Shown here one piece after another: positions 26,086-34,685 of a DNA stretch of 64,000 bases. The notes under the pieces were generated by a model. The model searched no databases. It worked only from the letters and a program-made list of their open reading frames with translations, and had not been told where the DNA came from. Positions within the stretch are counted from its first letter, which is position 1, and each line of letters opens with the position of its first letter. Both the position numbers and the translations under genes were made by a program. The stretch covers positions 1 to 64,000 of the forward strand of contig CANLVG010000013.1 in the NCBI GenBank assembly GCA_947494565.1. Direction: 5' to 3'. This DNA comes from an uncultured Flavobacteriaceae bacterium (GTDB lineage Bacteria > Bacteroidota > Bacteroidia > Flavobacteriales > Flavobacteriaceae).

Positions 26086-28185
26086 ATGAAGTGGATTTTT
26101 TCTAAAAACAATAACAAGGCTTCTTTCTCCAGTATCAGGAAAACAATCATTTTCTGTTTGCTCTTATCTTCTTTCTTCGCCTTAGTCATCGCCCTGTTAT
26201 TGACCGCATCCTTCAATCAAGTAAAAAATGAGGCGGAGATGATCAATACGGCAGGTAGGCAGCGGATGTTCTCGCAAAAAATCGCTAAAAATATTTACAA
26301 GATTCAAGGCACCCATCTCTCGAAAGCGCAGATCGTCTCGGATGCCCAGTATTTAGACAGTATTCACGGAATACTTGGTCGCACGGACGATAAAATCAAC
26401 CTCGTCATAAAAGATATACGATATGGTACCGACAGCATATTTGAAAAGGTAACGTTATACAAAGAATCGTTGGTCAGCTTAAGTGCAGTAACTAACCTTA
26501 ATTCGCTGACCGAGCAACAATTGCTGGATGTTGACCGTGCTGAAAAAGCTTTTTTGGCACATATGGACACGCTAGTCAACAGTTACCAACGGCAGCATGA
26601 AGAAACCATCACTACGCTCAACTACCTCGTGGCGCTATCCTTAGGGTTGTTTATCCTCTTCTTGATTGGTCTATACAAGGTACTCTTCAAACCTATAATC
26701 GCAACGGTACGCTCAAGTTTGGCCGAACGTCAAGATCAAGTCGTATTGCGAGAATCCATTCTAGAAAACACTTCAGATCTTATCTGGGCGGTCGATAAAA
26801 ACTATCGTTTGATGGCCTGCAATTCGTCTTTCCGAAATTCAATGGAAGAGGAAATAGGACGGACCATGGTCGTGGGTGAGAACCTATTGGGTTTTGAATA
26901 TAAGCATATCAGTGCCAAACGAAGAAAAAAACTGTACGATAGAGCACTCAGCGGAGAGCCTTTTGAGGTAGAACTCGAATACATCAAGAACGGACGGAAG
27001 GTGAATCAAGAACTTTCATTCCATCCGATTTACGATGAGAACAATGCGATTACAGCCTGTAGTGTTTTCGGCAAGGACATCACCAAAAAAGTCAAGACGT
27101 ACCGCCAATTAAGAAAGAGTGAAACCTATCTGAAGGAAGCCCAGGAAATAGCGAATATCGGGAACTGGAACTGGGATATGTTCAAGAACGAGATCAGTTG
27201 GTCTGACCAGTTGTATAAGGTATTCGACCGAAATCCGGAAACCTTTGAAGCGACCTATGAAGGACTCATGAAAGTCATTTACCCGGAAGACCAGGCCAGT
27301 TTCGGCATTCATATCGAAAACTGCTTGACCAAAGACGAACCGCTTGATATCATTCATAGAATCATCTTGACCGATAACTCTATTCGATACGTACATCAAA
27401 AAGGGAAGGCCTATTTCGCGGAAGACGGAACACCCATGCGAATGGCAGGAACCATTCAAGAAGTAACAGATCTAGAGAAGGCCCGACTTCAAAACCTGAA
27501 ACAGTTCAACGAACTCCAAAATTTCGTTTACATTATATCACATAACGTTCGGGCACCCATTTCAACACTTCAAAGCCTAGTCGATATCATCGAACCCGGA
27601 AATGATGAATTAAACGCACAGATCCTTCCCACGATCGGAACCACAGTAGATACTCTGGACCAAACCATACGTGACCTTAACGATGCCTTGTCCTTAAAAA
27701 ATGTGGACGAGAATATGTTTCAATATGTGAACCTGAATACGATATTGAAAAATATCGAACATCTTATTTCTCTGGACATCCACAGTTCAAAGGCAAAAAT
27801 CGAATACGACATCTCCAAAGCGCCCACCGCCTATGGCATTCCAAGTTATTACACGAATATCTTGTTCAACTTGATTTTGAACGCCATTAAATACAGATCT
27901 GAGGAGCGCGTACCACACATCAAGGTACGCTCAAAACCCATAGCTGACGGTTTGGAAATCTACGTCGAGGATAATGGAATGGGCATGGAGCTCACCAAAG
28001 AAAAGCGAAAGCGAATATTCGACATGTACGGAAGACTAAGTGGTACATCGGAAGGAAGGGGTATGGGACTTTACTTGGCAAAGACCCAAATCGAGGCCAT
28101 GCGCGGCTGTATTGATGTACAAAGTGTTCTAGGTGAAGGTACTACCTTCAAGTTGACCTTTAAAAATCACTTTTTTCCGGATTGA
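26086..28185 (+). CDS. Membrane PAS-domain sensor histidine kinase with PilJ-type N-terminus
   Basis: A 699-residue kinase. Membrane helices lie at about 23-45 and 183-205. They enclose a type IV pili methyl-accepting-like (PilJ-N) sensor that opens with NTAGRQRMFSQKIAKNIYKI. Two PAS domains follow (about 225-340 and 345-460), the second with a PAC-like tail. HisKA is next, with the phospho-His in ISHNVRAP near residue 485. The HATPase shows N-box NLILNAIKYRS and glycine boxes VEDNGMGM and GRGMGLYLAKTQ. No receiver is fused; the neighbouring CheY-like proteins are the likely partners. Confidence 0.93.
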   Translation: MKWIFSKNNNKASFSSIRKTIIFCLLLSSFFALVIALLLTASFNQVKNEAEMINTAGRQRMFSQKIAKNIYKIQGTHLSKAQIVSDAQYLDSIHGILGRTDDKINLVIKDIRYGTDSIFEKVTLYKESLVSLSAVTNLNSLTEQQLLDVDRAEKAFLAHMDTLVNSYQRQHEETITTLNYLVALSLGLFILFLIGLYKVLFKPIIATVRSSLAERQDQVVLRESILENTSDLIWAVDKNYRLMACNSSFRNSMEEEIGRTMVVGENLLGFEYKHISAKRRKKLYDRALSGEPFEVELEYIKNGRKVNQELSFHPIYDENNAITACSVFGKDITKKVKTYRQLRKSETYLKEAQEIANIGNWNWDMFKNEISWSDQLYKVFDRNPETFEATYEGLMKVIYPEDQASFGIHIENCLTKDEPLDIIHRIILTDNSIRYVHQKGKAYFAEDGTPMRMAGTIQEVTDLEKARLQNLKQFNELQNFVYIISHNVRAPISTLQSLVDIIEPGNDELNAQILPTIGTTVDTLDQTIRDLNDALSLKNVDENMFQYVNLNTILKNIEHLISLDIHSSKAKIEYDISKAPTAYGIPSYYTNILFNLILNAIKYRSEERVPHIKVRSKPIADGLEIYVEDNGMGMELTKEKRKRIFDMYGRLSGTSEGRGMGLYLAKTQIEAMRGCIDVQSVLGEGTTFKLTFKNHFFPD

Positions 28186-28508
28186 TTCTTCAGTAGCACA
28201 CGTCACCTGTACCAAGCGTAGGATCTACTCCATGGGCAAAACGCCGTGTTCTATCATGCTGGTTTTACCAAATCTTCACGACTTTTTTAAGAAACGATGT
28301 AGGGCAACCGGGCAGTAAACACTATGTTTGTAGCGGTAGTGCGTCGGTAGTAAATGACCTACACCACAGAAAAAAGCATGTTCACAACAAAATAGTGCAT
28401 TTCATCGATATTTATTGCCCTTCATCGATTGTTCTCTTATATTTGTAAGGTTATTCATTAGTAATAACAGCTGTAATTTTATATGAAGTTATAGGAAAAG
28501 TTGATGAT
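28186..28508 (+). promoter_or_regulatory. LRR gene promoter region with paired direct repeats
   Basis: In this 323-bp gap, TTG (28415-28417), a 20-bp spacer and TATATTTG (28438-28445) match the Bacteroidota -33/-7 promoter upstream of the first LRR gene. The direct repeat TTCATCGAT occurs at 28401-28409 and 28421-28429 (20-bp spacing), bracketing the -33 element, a typical activator or repressor layout. The first 200 bp show nothing recognisable. Confidence 0.6.
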
Positions 28509-29408
28509 ATGATGAACGTCCCGAACAGATTACTCTTCATCCTACCTTTGTTTTTCGTTTTGACCCAAACGATTCATGGTATGATTTCAAAAAAAGACCG
28601 CAACATTCTGATCGAATTATACGAAAAGACAGATGGTGCCCATTGGCATACGCCATGGGTATTGAACCAACCTGTCTCTTCATGGCATGGTGTTGGTCTG
28701 AAAAACGGAAAGGTGGTATCCATCTCGTTGTTCAACAACAATCTTACTGGGGAAATTCCACAGTCTTTTGGTGAACTCAAAGACCTACAAGAATTGAATC
28801 TTGCCTTCAATTCATTGGAAGGCCAAATTCCTGAAAGTATTACCGCTCTGAACAAACTCTCTGTTCTACGGATGGGTAGAAATCGATTATCAGGAGCTAT
28901 TCCCGAAAAAATCGGTCAATTAAAGCGTTTGACCGTATTGGAGTTGTTCGATAACAAACTTGAGGGAGTTATCCCTACGAGTATCGGCGAGCTAAAGGAA
29001 TTGAAAAAGCTGATCCTTTCCAACAATTTACTCTCAGGCACCCTCCCAGAAACCTTGGGCGGCCTATCGGTCTTGGAGCGGTTGGAATTGAGTGACAACG
29101 AATTTGAAGGTCAAATACCCACAAGCCTCTCAGGTCTTGCGAATCTTAAATCGCTGGTTCTTGCCGAGAACCGGATGTCTATTCATGTTTCTCAGGCCCT
29201 ACTTGAGTTACCAAAACTTCAGGTCTTGTTTTTGCAAGGCAATCTACTCGATGCCCCCCTATATCGAGAATTGAATAAAGACGAACGCAACTTCTCCCTT
29301 TTCCAATTCGAAGGAAAGCTCTTTGACCCACGAAAAAGTTTGCACACGGCCTCAGAGAAAGGCCAGACCAGACTGGTAGACATCCATTTTGAAGATCAAA
29401 ACGACTAA
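28509..29408 (+). CDS. Secreted leucine-rich-repeat protein
   Basis: The 299-residue protein has a signal peptide (to about residue 25), a short cap region containing LIELYEKTDGAHWHTPWVL and about seven plant-type LRRs of the LSGAIPEKIGQLKRLTVLELFDN class. It ends in a charged tail, RLVDIHFEDQND. The cap plus LRR arrangement resembles plant receptor ectodomains and many marine Bacteroidota surface proteins. There is no sorting domain or membrane anchor. Tandem paralogue downstream after 11 bp. Confidence 0.9.
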   Translation: MMNVPNRLLFILPLFFVLTQTIHGMISKKDRNILIELYEKTDGAHWHTPWVLNQPVSSWHGVGLKNGKVVSISLFNNNLTGEIPQSFGELKDLQELNLAFNSLEGQIPESITALNKLSVLRMGRNRLSGAIPEKIGQLKRLTVLELFDNKLEGVIPTSIGELKELKKLILSNNLLSGTLPETLGGLSVLERLELSDNEFEGQIPTSLSGLANLKSLVLAENRMSIHVSQALLELPKLQVLFLQGNLLDAPLYRELNKDERNFSLFQFEGKLFDPRKSLHTASEKGQTRLVDIHFEDQND

Positions 29409-29419
29409 GCCGTCCTCTT

Positions 29420-30328
29420 ATGAAAATAGATACTATACCCACAGGTTTCAAAAAAGGCATATGGTCTCTTTTCATGCTTTGCTGCATGATCCAAACCATT
29501 ATAGGGCAGGTCTCCGAGAATGAGCGCAATGTGCTCATCGAATTATATACCCAAACAGGTGGAGCAGCGTGGGTTCACCAATGGGATTTGGAGGAACCGA
29601 TCTCGAGCTGGTACGGTATTACCGTCGAAAACCATCATGTTACTTCCATCAACTTGTTCAATAACAATCTGGTCGGCAATCTGCCCGAACGTATCGGGGA
29701 TTTAAGTCATCTCAAAACGCTGAATCTCGCATTCAATACCTTAAGCGGAGAACTACCGCTAAGCATAATCGAATTGAGTAGGCTACAAGAACTGAAATTG
29801 GAAATGAACCGGATCAAAGGCCCACTTCCAGAAGCTATCGGGCAATTGGAACAACTCAGGGAACTCTCCGTATTCAATAATTTTTTATCAGGGGAAATTC
29901 CTTCTTCACTAGGAAACATCAAGACCCTTAAAGTGTTGAACCTTTCCAGTAATAATTTTAAAGGTACAATTCCTGAAACGCTAGGAAAGCTTGAAAATCT
30001 GGAGGTCTTAGGGCTGTTCGAAAACGGACTGAACGGTTCTATACCCAATGAACTGGGTAACTTGGTCAAACTAGAAGAATTGGTCTTGGCCAACAATCAA
30101 CTCAATGGCGGAATTCCTGAGGAATTTGACCAACTGGCCAGCCTCCGTGTTTTTCAAATACAGAACAACAGATTCGATTCTTTACAGAACCTTGACAAAA
30201 TGAACTCCCAAGAATTTCTTGTTTTCGATCATGACCAAAAAGAGGAGGATCATCTTAAATTTAAGGACATCAACGCTGGAAAAACCCGAATGGCCGACAC
30301 CAAATTCGAAGATGCCGACGACCACTAG
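29420..30328 (+). CDS. Secreted leucine-rich-repeat protein, tandem paralogue
   Basis: The 302-residue protein has the same plan as its neighbour: signal peptide, cap (VLIELYTQTGGAAWVHQWDL with SSWYGITV), about seven plant-type LRRs and the charged tail RMADTKFEDADDH. The shared cap and tail show a tandem duplication, with diverged repeat surfaces. Both lie between the kinase operon and another receiver gene, so a link to that signalling block is possible but unproven. Confidence 0.9.
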   Translation: MKIDTIPTGFKKGIWSLFMLCCMIQTIIGQVSENERNVLIELYTQTGGAAWVHQWDLEEPISSWYGITVENHHVTSINLFNNNLVGNLPERIGDLSHLKTLNLAFNTLSGELPLSIIELSRLQELKLEMNRIKGPLPEAIGQLEQLRELSVFNNFLSGEIPSSLGNIKTLKVLNLSSNNFKGTIPETLGKLENLEVLGLFENGLNGSIPNELGNLVKLEELVLANNQLNGGIPEEFDQLASLRVFQIQNNRFDSLQNLDKMNSQEFLVFDHDQKEEDHLKFKDINAGKTRMADTKFEDADDH

Positions 30329-30955
30329 CAGTGACATGGCATTCTATTTCGGATATTAAAAACCCTTATTCGTCTTACACTGTTTTTCCCACTCCTGTTG
30401 CCATTTGTACTATTTTCTATCATCCTTTATGGAATATAATCTGACTTTATAAAAATAATTCTTACCTTACCCCACGAATTATTTTCTTTATTCTCCCTTA
30501 GATAAAATTTTAATTCAACTAGCGTCCCATGGCCAAACCCAAACAGGGGGTTCCAGCAATCGACGACCGATCGATCGAAGTGAATCCCTATATAAATTAT
30601 TACATCGTTGCCGTGGACAATCATGTCGGCGGCCCAGCAGACTACCGTCTGGTGGCAGAACCATTGCCTGTTCCGTTGGTGTATTCCGTACCTCACGTAA
30701 AGCCTACAGATACTATTGAAAGTCTCGAGAAGACCTCTGGACAGTGGTATTATCCCAAATTTTCCAGCAGTATTCGCACTTCGAAAAATGGACTAAACGG
30801 GTGCCACAGAACCATTCAAAAATCAAATACCCTCGATGGTCTTCAAAAGATTGTCAAATTCAAACCAACTATTGAATCGCGTACTCGAGAAATAGACCAT
30901 CTCTTCGTATTCGGCCAAGAAAGCACGTTCCTCTTTTTACAGCTAAAAAAAACCA
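30329..30955. other. 627-bp stretch without a convincing gene
   Basis: A frame on the + strand is open from 30529 to 30993 (154 codons, MAKPKQGVPAIDDRSIEV...). It shows no recognisable domain and overlaps the next receiver gene by 38 bases. I treat it as unlikely to be a real gene, but it cannot be excluded. Nothing else was recognised here. Confidence 0.4.
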
Positions 30956-31372
30956 ATGACCAAAAAATTAAATACCATCCTGTTATTGGATGATAACGCT
31001 GCAACCAATTTCATTCACCAGAAGTTCATTTCGAGGGTTGATTGCACCGAAGAAATCGTAACCTTTCAGGGTGGTTTCGACGCCTTGGATTATCTAGGGT
31101 CGAAAACTAAAAAAGCACTGGAATTGATGTTGGTCGACATCAATATGCCGATGATGGACGCTTGGGATTTTTTAGAGGAATTTCAAAAAATCGAAAATCC
31201 ACATGTAAAAGATACCAAGGTAATTTTGCTATCCACCTCTGTAAGTGCAAGTGATTTTGAAAAGGCAAAGCAAATCCCCATCATTCGCGGGTTACGTCTA
31301 AAACCGCTTACGGTGAAAGCGGTGCATGAAATCATGGATGAGTTCTTTCCGGATATCGATTTGACGGAATAG
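30956..31372 (+). CDS. Stand-alone CheY-like response regulator receiver
   Basis: A 138-residue receiver, third of its type in 6 kb. Acidic pocket ILLLDDNAATNFIHQ, phospho-Asp in LVDINMPMMDAWDFL, Thr/Ser switch in LSTSVSASD, Lys in LKPLTVKA. The DDNAxTNxxH pocket motif resembles that of the receiver at 25559, which suggests duplication within the cluster. No output domain. Confidence 0.92.
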   Translation: MTKKLNTILLLDDNAATNFIHQKFISRVDCTEEIVTFQGGFDALDYLGSKTKKALELMLVDINMPMMDAWDFLEEFQKIENPHVKDTKVILLSTSVSASDFEKAKQIPIIRGLRLKPLTVKAVHEIMDEFFPDIDLTE

Positions 31373-31483
31373 TAAACAGTGAGCCTCAGGAGCTTCAGTA
31401 AAGGAAACACAAAGCATTTAATCAATAGGGTCGGCAATGATATTTCTAAAGGGCACCGCAGATTCGCCCCGCATTGACTACAC

Positions 31484-31723
31484 CTACACTACTTTGGCAT
31501 TGTTTTTCTTCGCCATAAAAGAAAGTGCCTTTTTGATACGCGAAATTCTGTATTTATAGATACGTGCCATCTCGACCTTATTTTCCGTGTTATTTTCTTC
31601 GTTACCGTCGCTATAGGTTTCGGTTATTTCGACCGGAGCGACCGTTGGTCTTTCCGTATCGGCCTGCGCCTGAACGCCGACTCCGACAAGAAGAAAAAAT
31701 AGTAAGGTGGCAACCGTTTTCAT
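31484..31723 (-). CDS. Small secreted protein, 79 aa, paralogue of the 33554 gene
   Basis: Signal peptide MKTVATLLFFLLVGVGVQAQ followed by an acidic stretch and a basic C-terminus (MARIYKYRISRIKKALSFM). No known domain. It aligns without gaps to the 79-residue product at 33554-33793 (38 of 79 identical by hand count). The ATG at 31723 is preferred because it begins the signal peptide and the 40-bp upstream box lies at exactly the same distance in both genes. Confidence 0.8.
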   Translation of the reverse strand: MKTVATLLFFLLVGVGVQAQADTERPTVAPVEITETYSDGNEENNTENKVEMARIYKYRISRIKKALSFMAKKNNAKVV

Positions 31724-31770
31724 GATGGTACATTCGTTATTCTTAAAACTTAACAATAGGTGCTGCCAAA

Positions 31771-31810
31771 GGTTTCATTCGATAAACGGTATCAAATAGT
31801 CGTTAAACGG
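31771..31810 (-). promoter_or_regulatory. 40-bp box shared by the two small secreted protein genes
   Basis: Read toward the gene, this block matches 33467-33506 at 29 of 40 positions and ends 47 bp before the ATG, the same distance as in the other gene. It contains CCGTTTAACG (31801-31810) and CCGTTTATCG (31780-31789), a direct repeat with 21-bp period. AGTTTTA recurs at the same offset downstream of both boxes. A common regulator is inferred. Confidence 0.7.
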
Positions 31811-32094
31811 CAATACTATCGACGAACTACCTAAAATCATCGTCTTTCCGACACAGCACAAAAACACTTTAACGAAGAAATCGTACCGTTCATCGATTTC
31901 ATAGCAGCTCCGGAACCCTCATCCGGCGGTCTTTTCCAAATCGATTTTTAGATGATGACCACCATGTCTTCATCAATTTGCGGGGTTGCGGGCCAATTGC
32001 AACGACTTGCTACCGAAAGGTCAAGTTGTTCGGGAGACCAAAAATCATTAATGTTTGTATGGGGTTCTTTTTGTAGTGCACCTTTCTTGCGGTA
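31811..32094. other. Intergenic stretch, nothing recognised
   Basis: Between the 40-bp box and the lipoprotein gene I see no credible gene. A word CGTTCATCGATTTC near 31897 resembles the TTCATCGAT repeats upstream of the LRR gene, but one short match is not significant. Confidence 0.5.
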
Positions 32095-32454
32095 CTAATC
32101 CCTGACCAGGCGATCGGCAAGTCGCTGCGTTTGCTCATCGAAGGTATATTCAAACGTATACTTTCCTGAACTTAGCGGCTCTTCGCCAACATAATCGATG
32201 GGAAACCAACCGTATGGCTCCCCCGCGATGGTCATGCTTACCGCCCCATAGGCATACACCTTCTCGAAAGTTCGATACTCCGATTTTTCATTTGGAGCTA
32301 AATCCCCGAAATTTTCACCGTTAAAGGTCGCATCTTCGAAAGCGACCGAGCTGTTGTTCGCAAGCCGTATTTGTACTTCTGTTCCAGAAGTAGTGTCCTT
32401 CGCGCAAGATATAAGCACTACAAGGCCAAAGAAAAGGAGGGTTCTATAGATCAT
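32095..32454 (-). CDS. Hypothetical lipoprotein
   Basis: The 119-residue protein has a type II signal peptide (MIYRTLLFFGLVVLISC) and a small beta-rich domain (VQIRLANNSSVAFEDATFNGENFGDLAPNEKSEYRTF). The latter resembles bacterial proteins that describe surface extensibility of calcium or carbohydrate proteins, but no firm family match can be claimed. The upstream in-frame start at 32502 would bury the signal peptide and is rejected. It follows the esterase gene in the same direction. Confidence 0.7.
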   Translation of the reverse strand: MIYRTLLFFGLVVLISCAKDTTSGTEVQIRLANNSSVAFEDATFNGENFGDLAPNEKSEYRTFEKVYAYGAVSMTIAGEPYGWFPIDYVGEEPLSSGKYTFEYTFDEQTQRLADRLVRD

Positions 32455-32515
32455 GATGCTTTTATCAACAAGAGCATGTCGAAGGGAAAAGGTTGCGTGC
32501 ACATTGAATGGTACG

Positions 32516-33331
32516 CTATTTATTCGTTTTGATTATACCCTGATAAAAACTGTCTAGAAACAAAGAATTATGGGTGTCATTGGGATACAGCTCTTTTGTC
32601 AAACGAATATTTTTCTTGCCCTCCAATACTTTAATGAGCTCCTCCACTTTGTTTTTATGGAACTCAGGAACCGGTTGATAGGTCAGATGGATTTTGAGGC
32701 TCTTTTGACTGTTACCCTCCCTCAATCTTCTAGTGACTTCCCCATTGCTGAACCAAACGGATGGGTCATACATATGGATGACTTCAAAAGGGTGTTCAAG
32801 TGATAAGAGGTACGCACCAAAATACCCTCCATACGAATGCCCGATCAAGGTTTCATGTTGATTGGTGGTATAGCTTCTATTGACATCAGGAATTAACTCC
32901 TTGGTCAGGTACTGATAGAATTTCATTCCCTGACCGGAGTTGGAGTCATTGTACCACGTAGCATCTACTGTTTCGCCGTCATATTCAATTCTCGACTGAC
33001 TAAAGGTGAGGTCTTGCCCTCTTTTCGCTTTCCAGTCGATGTGGGGAATACCGATAACAATTGAATTTTCGATTTTCTTGTTCGCCCCAAGATCAAAAGT
33101 GATGTTTTTGACGAGATCAAACCGCCACTCGGCATCGAACACATAAATCACAGGGTATTGCAAGGAATCGGAATACCGTAAAGGTAAGCTCACCCAATAA
33201 TCGCGGTCTTCATCGAGGTATTCGGAATGTATGGTATGTGAGATGGTACGGTCTCTACAAAGCGTGTCTTGAGCCGTCAAAACATTCGCCAAGGATAGTA
33301 TTATGAGTAGCAGGCTCTTTTTCATGAGCAT
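32516..33331 (-). CDS. Secreted alpha/beta-hydrolase (esterase D / IroE-like)
   Basis: The 271-residue protein has a signal peptide ending LTAQ. The nucleophile elbow is GHSYGGYFGAYLL (Ser near residue 167) and the probable catalytic His is in PNDTHNSLF. The oxyanion region YPVIYVFDAEWRFDL is typical of esterase-D / siderophore-esterase-like enzymes. Substrate unknown. Divergent from the small secreted gene at 33554. Confidence 0.87.
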   Translation of the reverse strand: MLMKKSLLLIILSLANVLTAQDTLCRDRTISHTIHSEYLDEDRDYWVSLPLRYSDSLQYPVIYVFDAEWRFDLVKNITFDLGANKKIENSIVIGIPHIDWKAKRGQDLTFSQSRIEYDGETVDATWYNDSNSGQGMKFYQYLTKELIPDVNRSYTTNQHETLIGHSYGGYFGAYLLSLEHPFEVIHMYDPSVWFSNGEVTRRLREGNSQKSLKIHLTYQPVPEFHKNKVEELIKVLEGKKNIRLTKELYPNDTHNSLFLDSFYQGIIKTNK

Positions 33332-33466
33332 TTCGAGGTGTTAACAGCACTCGAAGATACGTATTTCACCGTCTTAGGTATCGATAAACGACCCCTTTTT
33401 CCGGTTAAGGGTTTTTGGGGTCGAATACCGTTATCGGTGCTTTTTTACACTTTATCCGAAGTTGGG

Positions 33467-33506
33467 TCGGTTAACGACTATTTTGTCTGGTTGGGCGAAC
33501 GAAACC
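33467..33506 (+). promoter_or_regulatory. 40-bp box shared with the 31723 gene; upstream dyad
   Basis: This block matches the box at 31771-31810 (29/40) and ends 47 bp before the ATG at 33554. Just upstream a separate dyad, CGACCCC (33389-33395) and GGGGTCG (33417-33423), extends outward as CGATAaACG / CGTTATCG, giving a long imperfect hairpin. Function inferred only from conservation and placement. Confidence 0.7.
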
Positions 33507-33553
33507 CCGATAAAATAGGGTCTGCGAGTTTTATATATATAAAACAAACAGTC

Positions 33554-33793
33554 ATGAAAACTATCGCAACTTTAATCTTTGTTCTTTTTATCGGAGTAAC
33601 CGCTCAAGCGCAAACCGCTACTGAAGAGGTTACGATAGCGACCATTGAAATGACTGTAGTAGATGCCACCGAAAACAACGAGACTACTTTAGAGACCGCT
33701 CAGGAAGTTGCTCGCTTGTACATGTACAGCAACGCTCGTGTAAAGAAAGCTTTGTCTTTTACTACCAAAAGAAACAAAGCTAAAATGGCGTAA
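33554..33793 (+). CDS. Small secreted protein, 79 aa, paralogue of the 31484 gene
   Basis: Signal peptide MKTIATLIFVLFIGVTAQAQ, a Thr/Glu-rich centre and a basic C-terminus (VARLYMYSNARVKKALSF). The frame is open upstream to 33338, but the signal peptide and the conserved upstream box fix the start at 33554. The strongest conservation with the paralogue is in the signal peptide and the C-terminal 30 residues, suggesting a short amphipathic functional segment. Function unknown. Confidence 0.8.
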   Translation: MKTIATLIFVLFIGVTAQAQTATEEVTIATIEMTVVDATENNETTLETAQEVARLYMYSNARVKKALSFTTKRNKAKMA

Positions 33794-33952
33794 GGATACG
33801 TTGAATTTCTAAAAAATTCATTTGGCCCCCTTTCAAATTCTATTTTCAAACTGTTCGTTTGATTGATTTCCCTCTTTTATTTGAACCTTTGTTTTTCCTT
33901 GAGGTTATGGTTCCATTTATGGAGTAGGGACAAATTCTTCGGAAGTAAAGAT

Positions 33953-34165
33953 TTAACGTTTGCAGGCGCCCATTGTGTAGTCGTCTATACCGCTACATGC
34001 TGCTGTAGAAGGATTTTCATAGGTAACACCATTGCATCCGCAAACCGGGTTGAGTTCAAACGTAACCGAACAACTTCCTTTCTTTTTCTCAACACAATTA
34101 TCTTTGTTGCAGAAAATTAGCGACAAACATACTATAGTTACCAATACACCCTTTTTAACTCCCAC
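33953..34165 (-). CDS. Small Kazal-like lipoprotein
   Basis: The 70-residue protein has a short lipoprotein signal (VCLSLIFC). The Kazal-type serine-protease-inhibitor pattern CSVTFELNPVCGCNGVTY follows, then further cysteines in AACSGI and MGAC. Kazal domains block serine proteases through an exposed loop. The fold is inferred from the NPVCGCNGVTYxN signature; cysteine spacing after it is slightly unusual. The start is GTG at 34165. It is the first unit of the cassette array, between cores at 33876 and 34208. Confidence 0.75.
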   Translation of the reverse strand: MGVKKGVLVTIVCLSLIFCNKDNCVEKKKGSCSVTFELNPVCGCNGVTYENPSTAACSGIDDYTMGACKR

Positions 34166-34222
34166 AAATTCTAAATTTTAGATGTTTGCCTACTCATGTA
34201 GAAATCGTTTATTTGAATCTTT

Positions 34223-34450
34223 TCAACTAAAGAGACCATGGTTTTCTAAAAAGATACTAACGCCTATTACAACAAACCAAAAGAGTAAGCCTAAATAATA
34301 AACCTTCATTAATCTCGATTTATCTTCAACACTACCGCCCAAATTGGCAAAGTATTGTCTGCCCAGAATCGTAACGAATACAATCCCAAAGAAAAACATG
34401 ATAATTTGCTCTTTTAGGCTAAGTGAGTGATTTGCTTTCTTTCGATTCAA
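34223..34450 (-). CDS. Small hypothetical membrane protein
   Basis: 75 residues with two predicted membrane helices (IIMFFFGIVFVTILG and VYYLGLLFWFVVIGVSIF). The start is probably TTG at 34450. The AAAGGAT of the preceding core copy sits about 9 bases upstream and may act as its ribosome-binding region. No family recognised. It fills the unit between cores 34208 and 34463. Confidence 0.6.
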   Translation of the reverse strand: MNRKKANHSLSLKEQIIMFFFGIVFVTILGRQYFANLGGSVEDKSRLMKVYYLGLLFWFVVIGVSIFLENHGLFS

Positions 34451-34463
34451 TAGTGCCTATCCT

Positions 34464-34679
34464 TTAGTTGAACTTTACCATTTGCCTGATCTTAACCGCT
34501 TTCTCGAAGTGGTCAAGCTCATTTTCGGCAATCCACCAAGTGGCTACCTCCATTAAGCGTTTTGGATTGTCATTTTTGTTCTTGAAAAATGCATAAAATG
34601 ACAGCCCCACATGCTCTCCTTTGGCTTGTATTTTACTATCGCAAACGTCAATGATCTTCTTTCGCATTGCTTTATCCAT
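34464..34679 (-). CDS. Small hypothetical protein ending inside a core site
   Basis: 71 residues, soluble, helical, with MRKKIIDVCDSKIQAKGEHVGLSFYAFF and EVATWWIAENELDHFEKAVKIRQ. No family recognised. Its last codons AAG TTC AAC TAA (K-F-N-stop) are the core motif itself, so the array junction supplies the C-terminus and stop. The gene at 35355 ends the same way. Confidence 0.65.
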   Translation of the reverse strand: MDKAMRKKIIDVCDSKIQAKGEHVGLSFYAFFKNKNDNPKRLMEVATWWIAENELDHFEKAVKIRQMVKFN

Positions 34680-34685
34680 GCTTTA

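Noticed and set aside
30529-30993. 154-codon open frame as a gene
   Set aside because: No recognisable domain, overlaps a receiver gene by 38 bases.
31771-31810. LytTR-type binding site for one of the nearby receivers
   Set aside because: The geometry fits, but none of the receivers in the window has a LytTR output domain.
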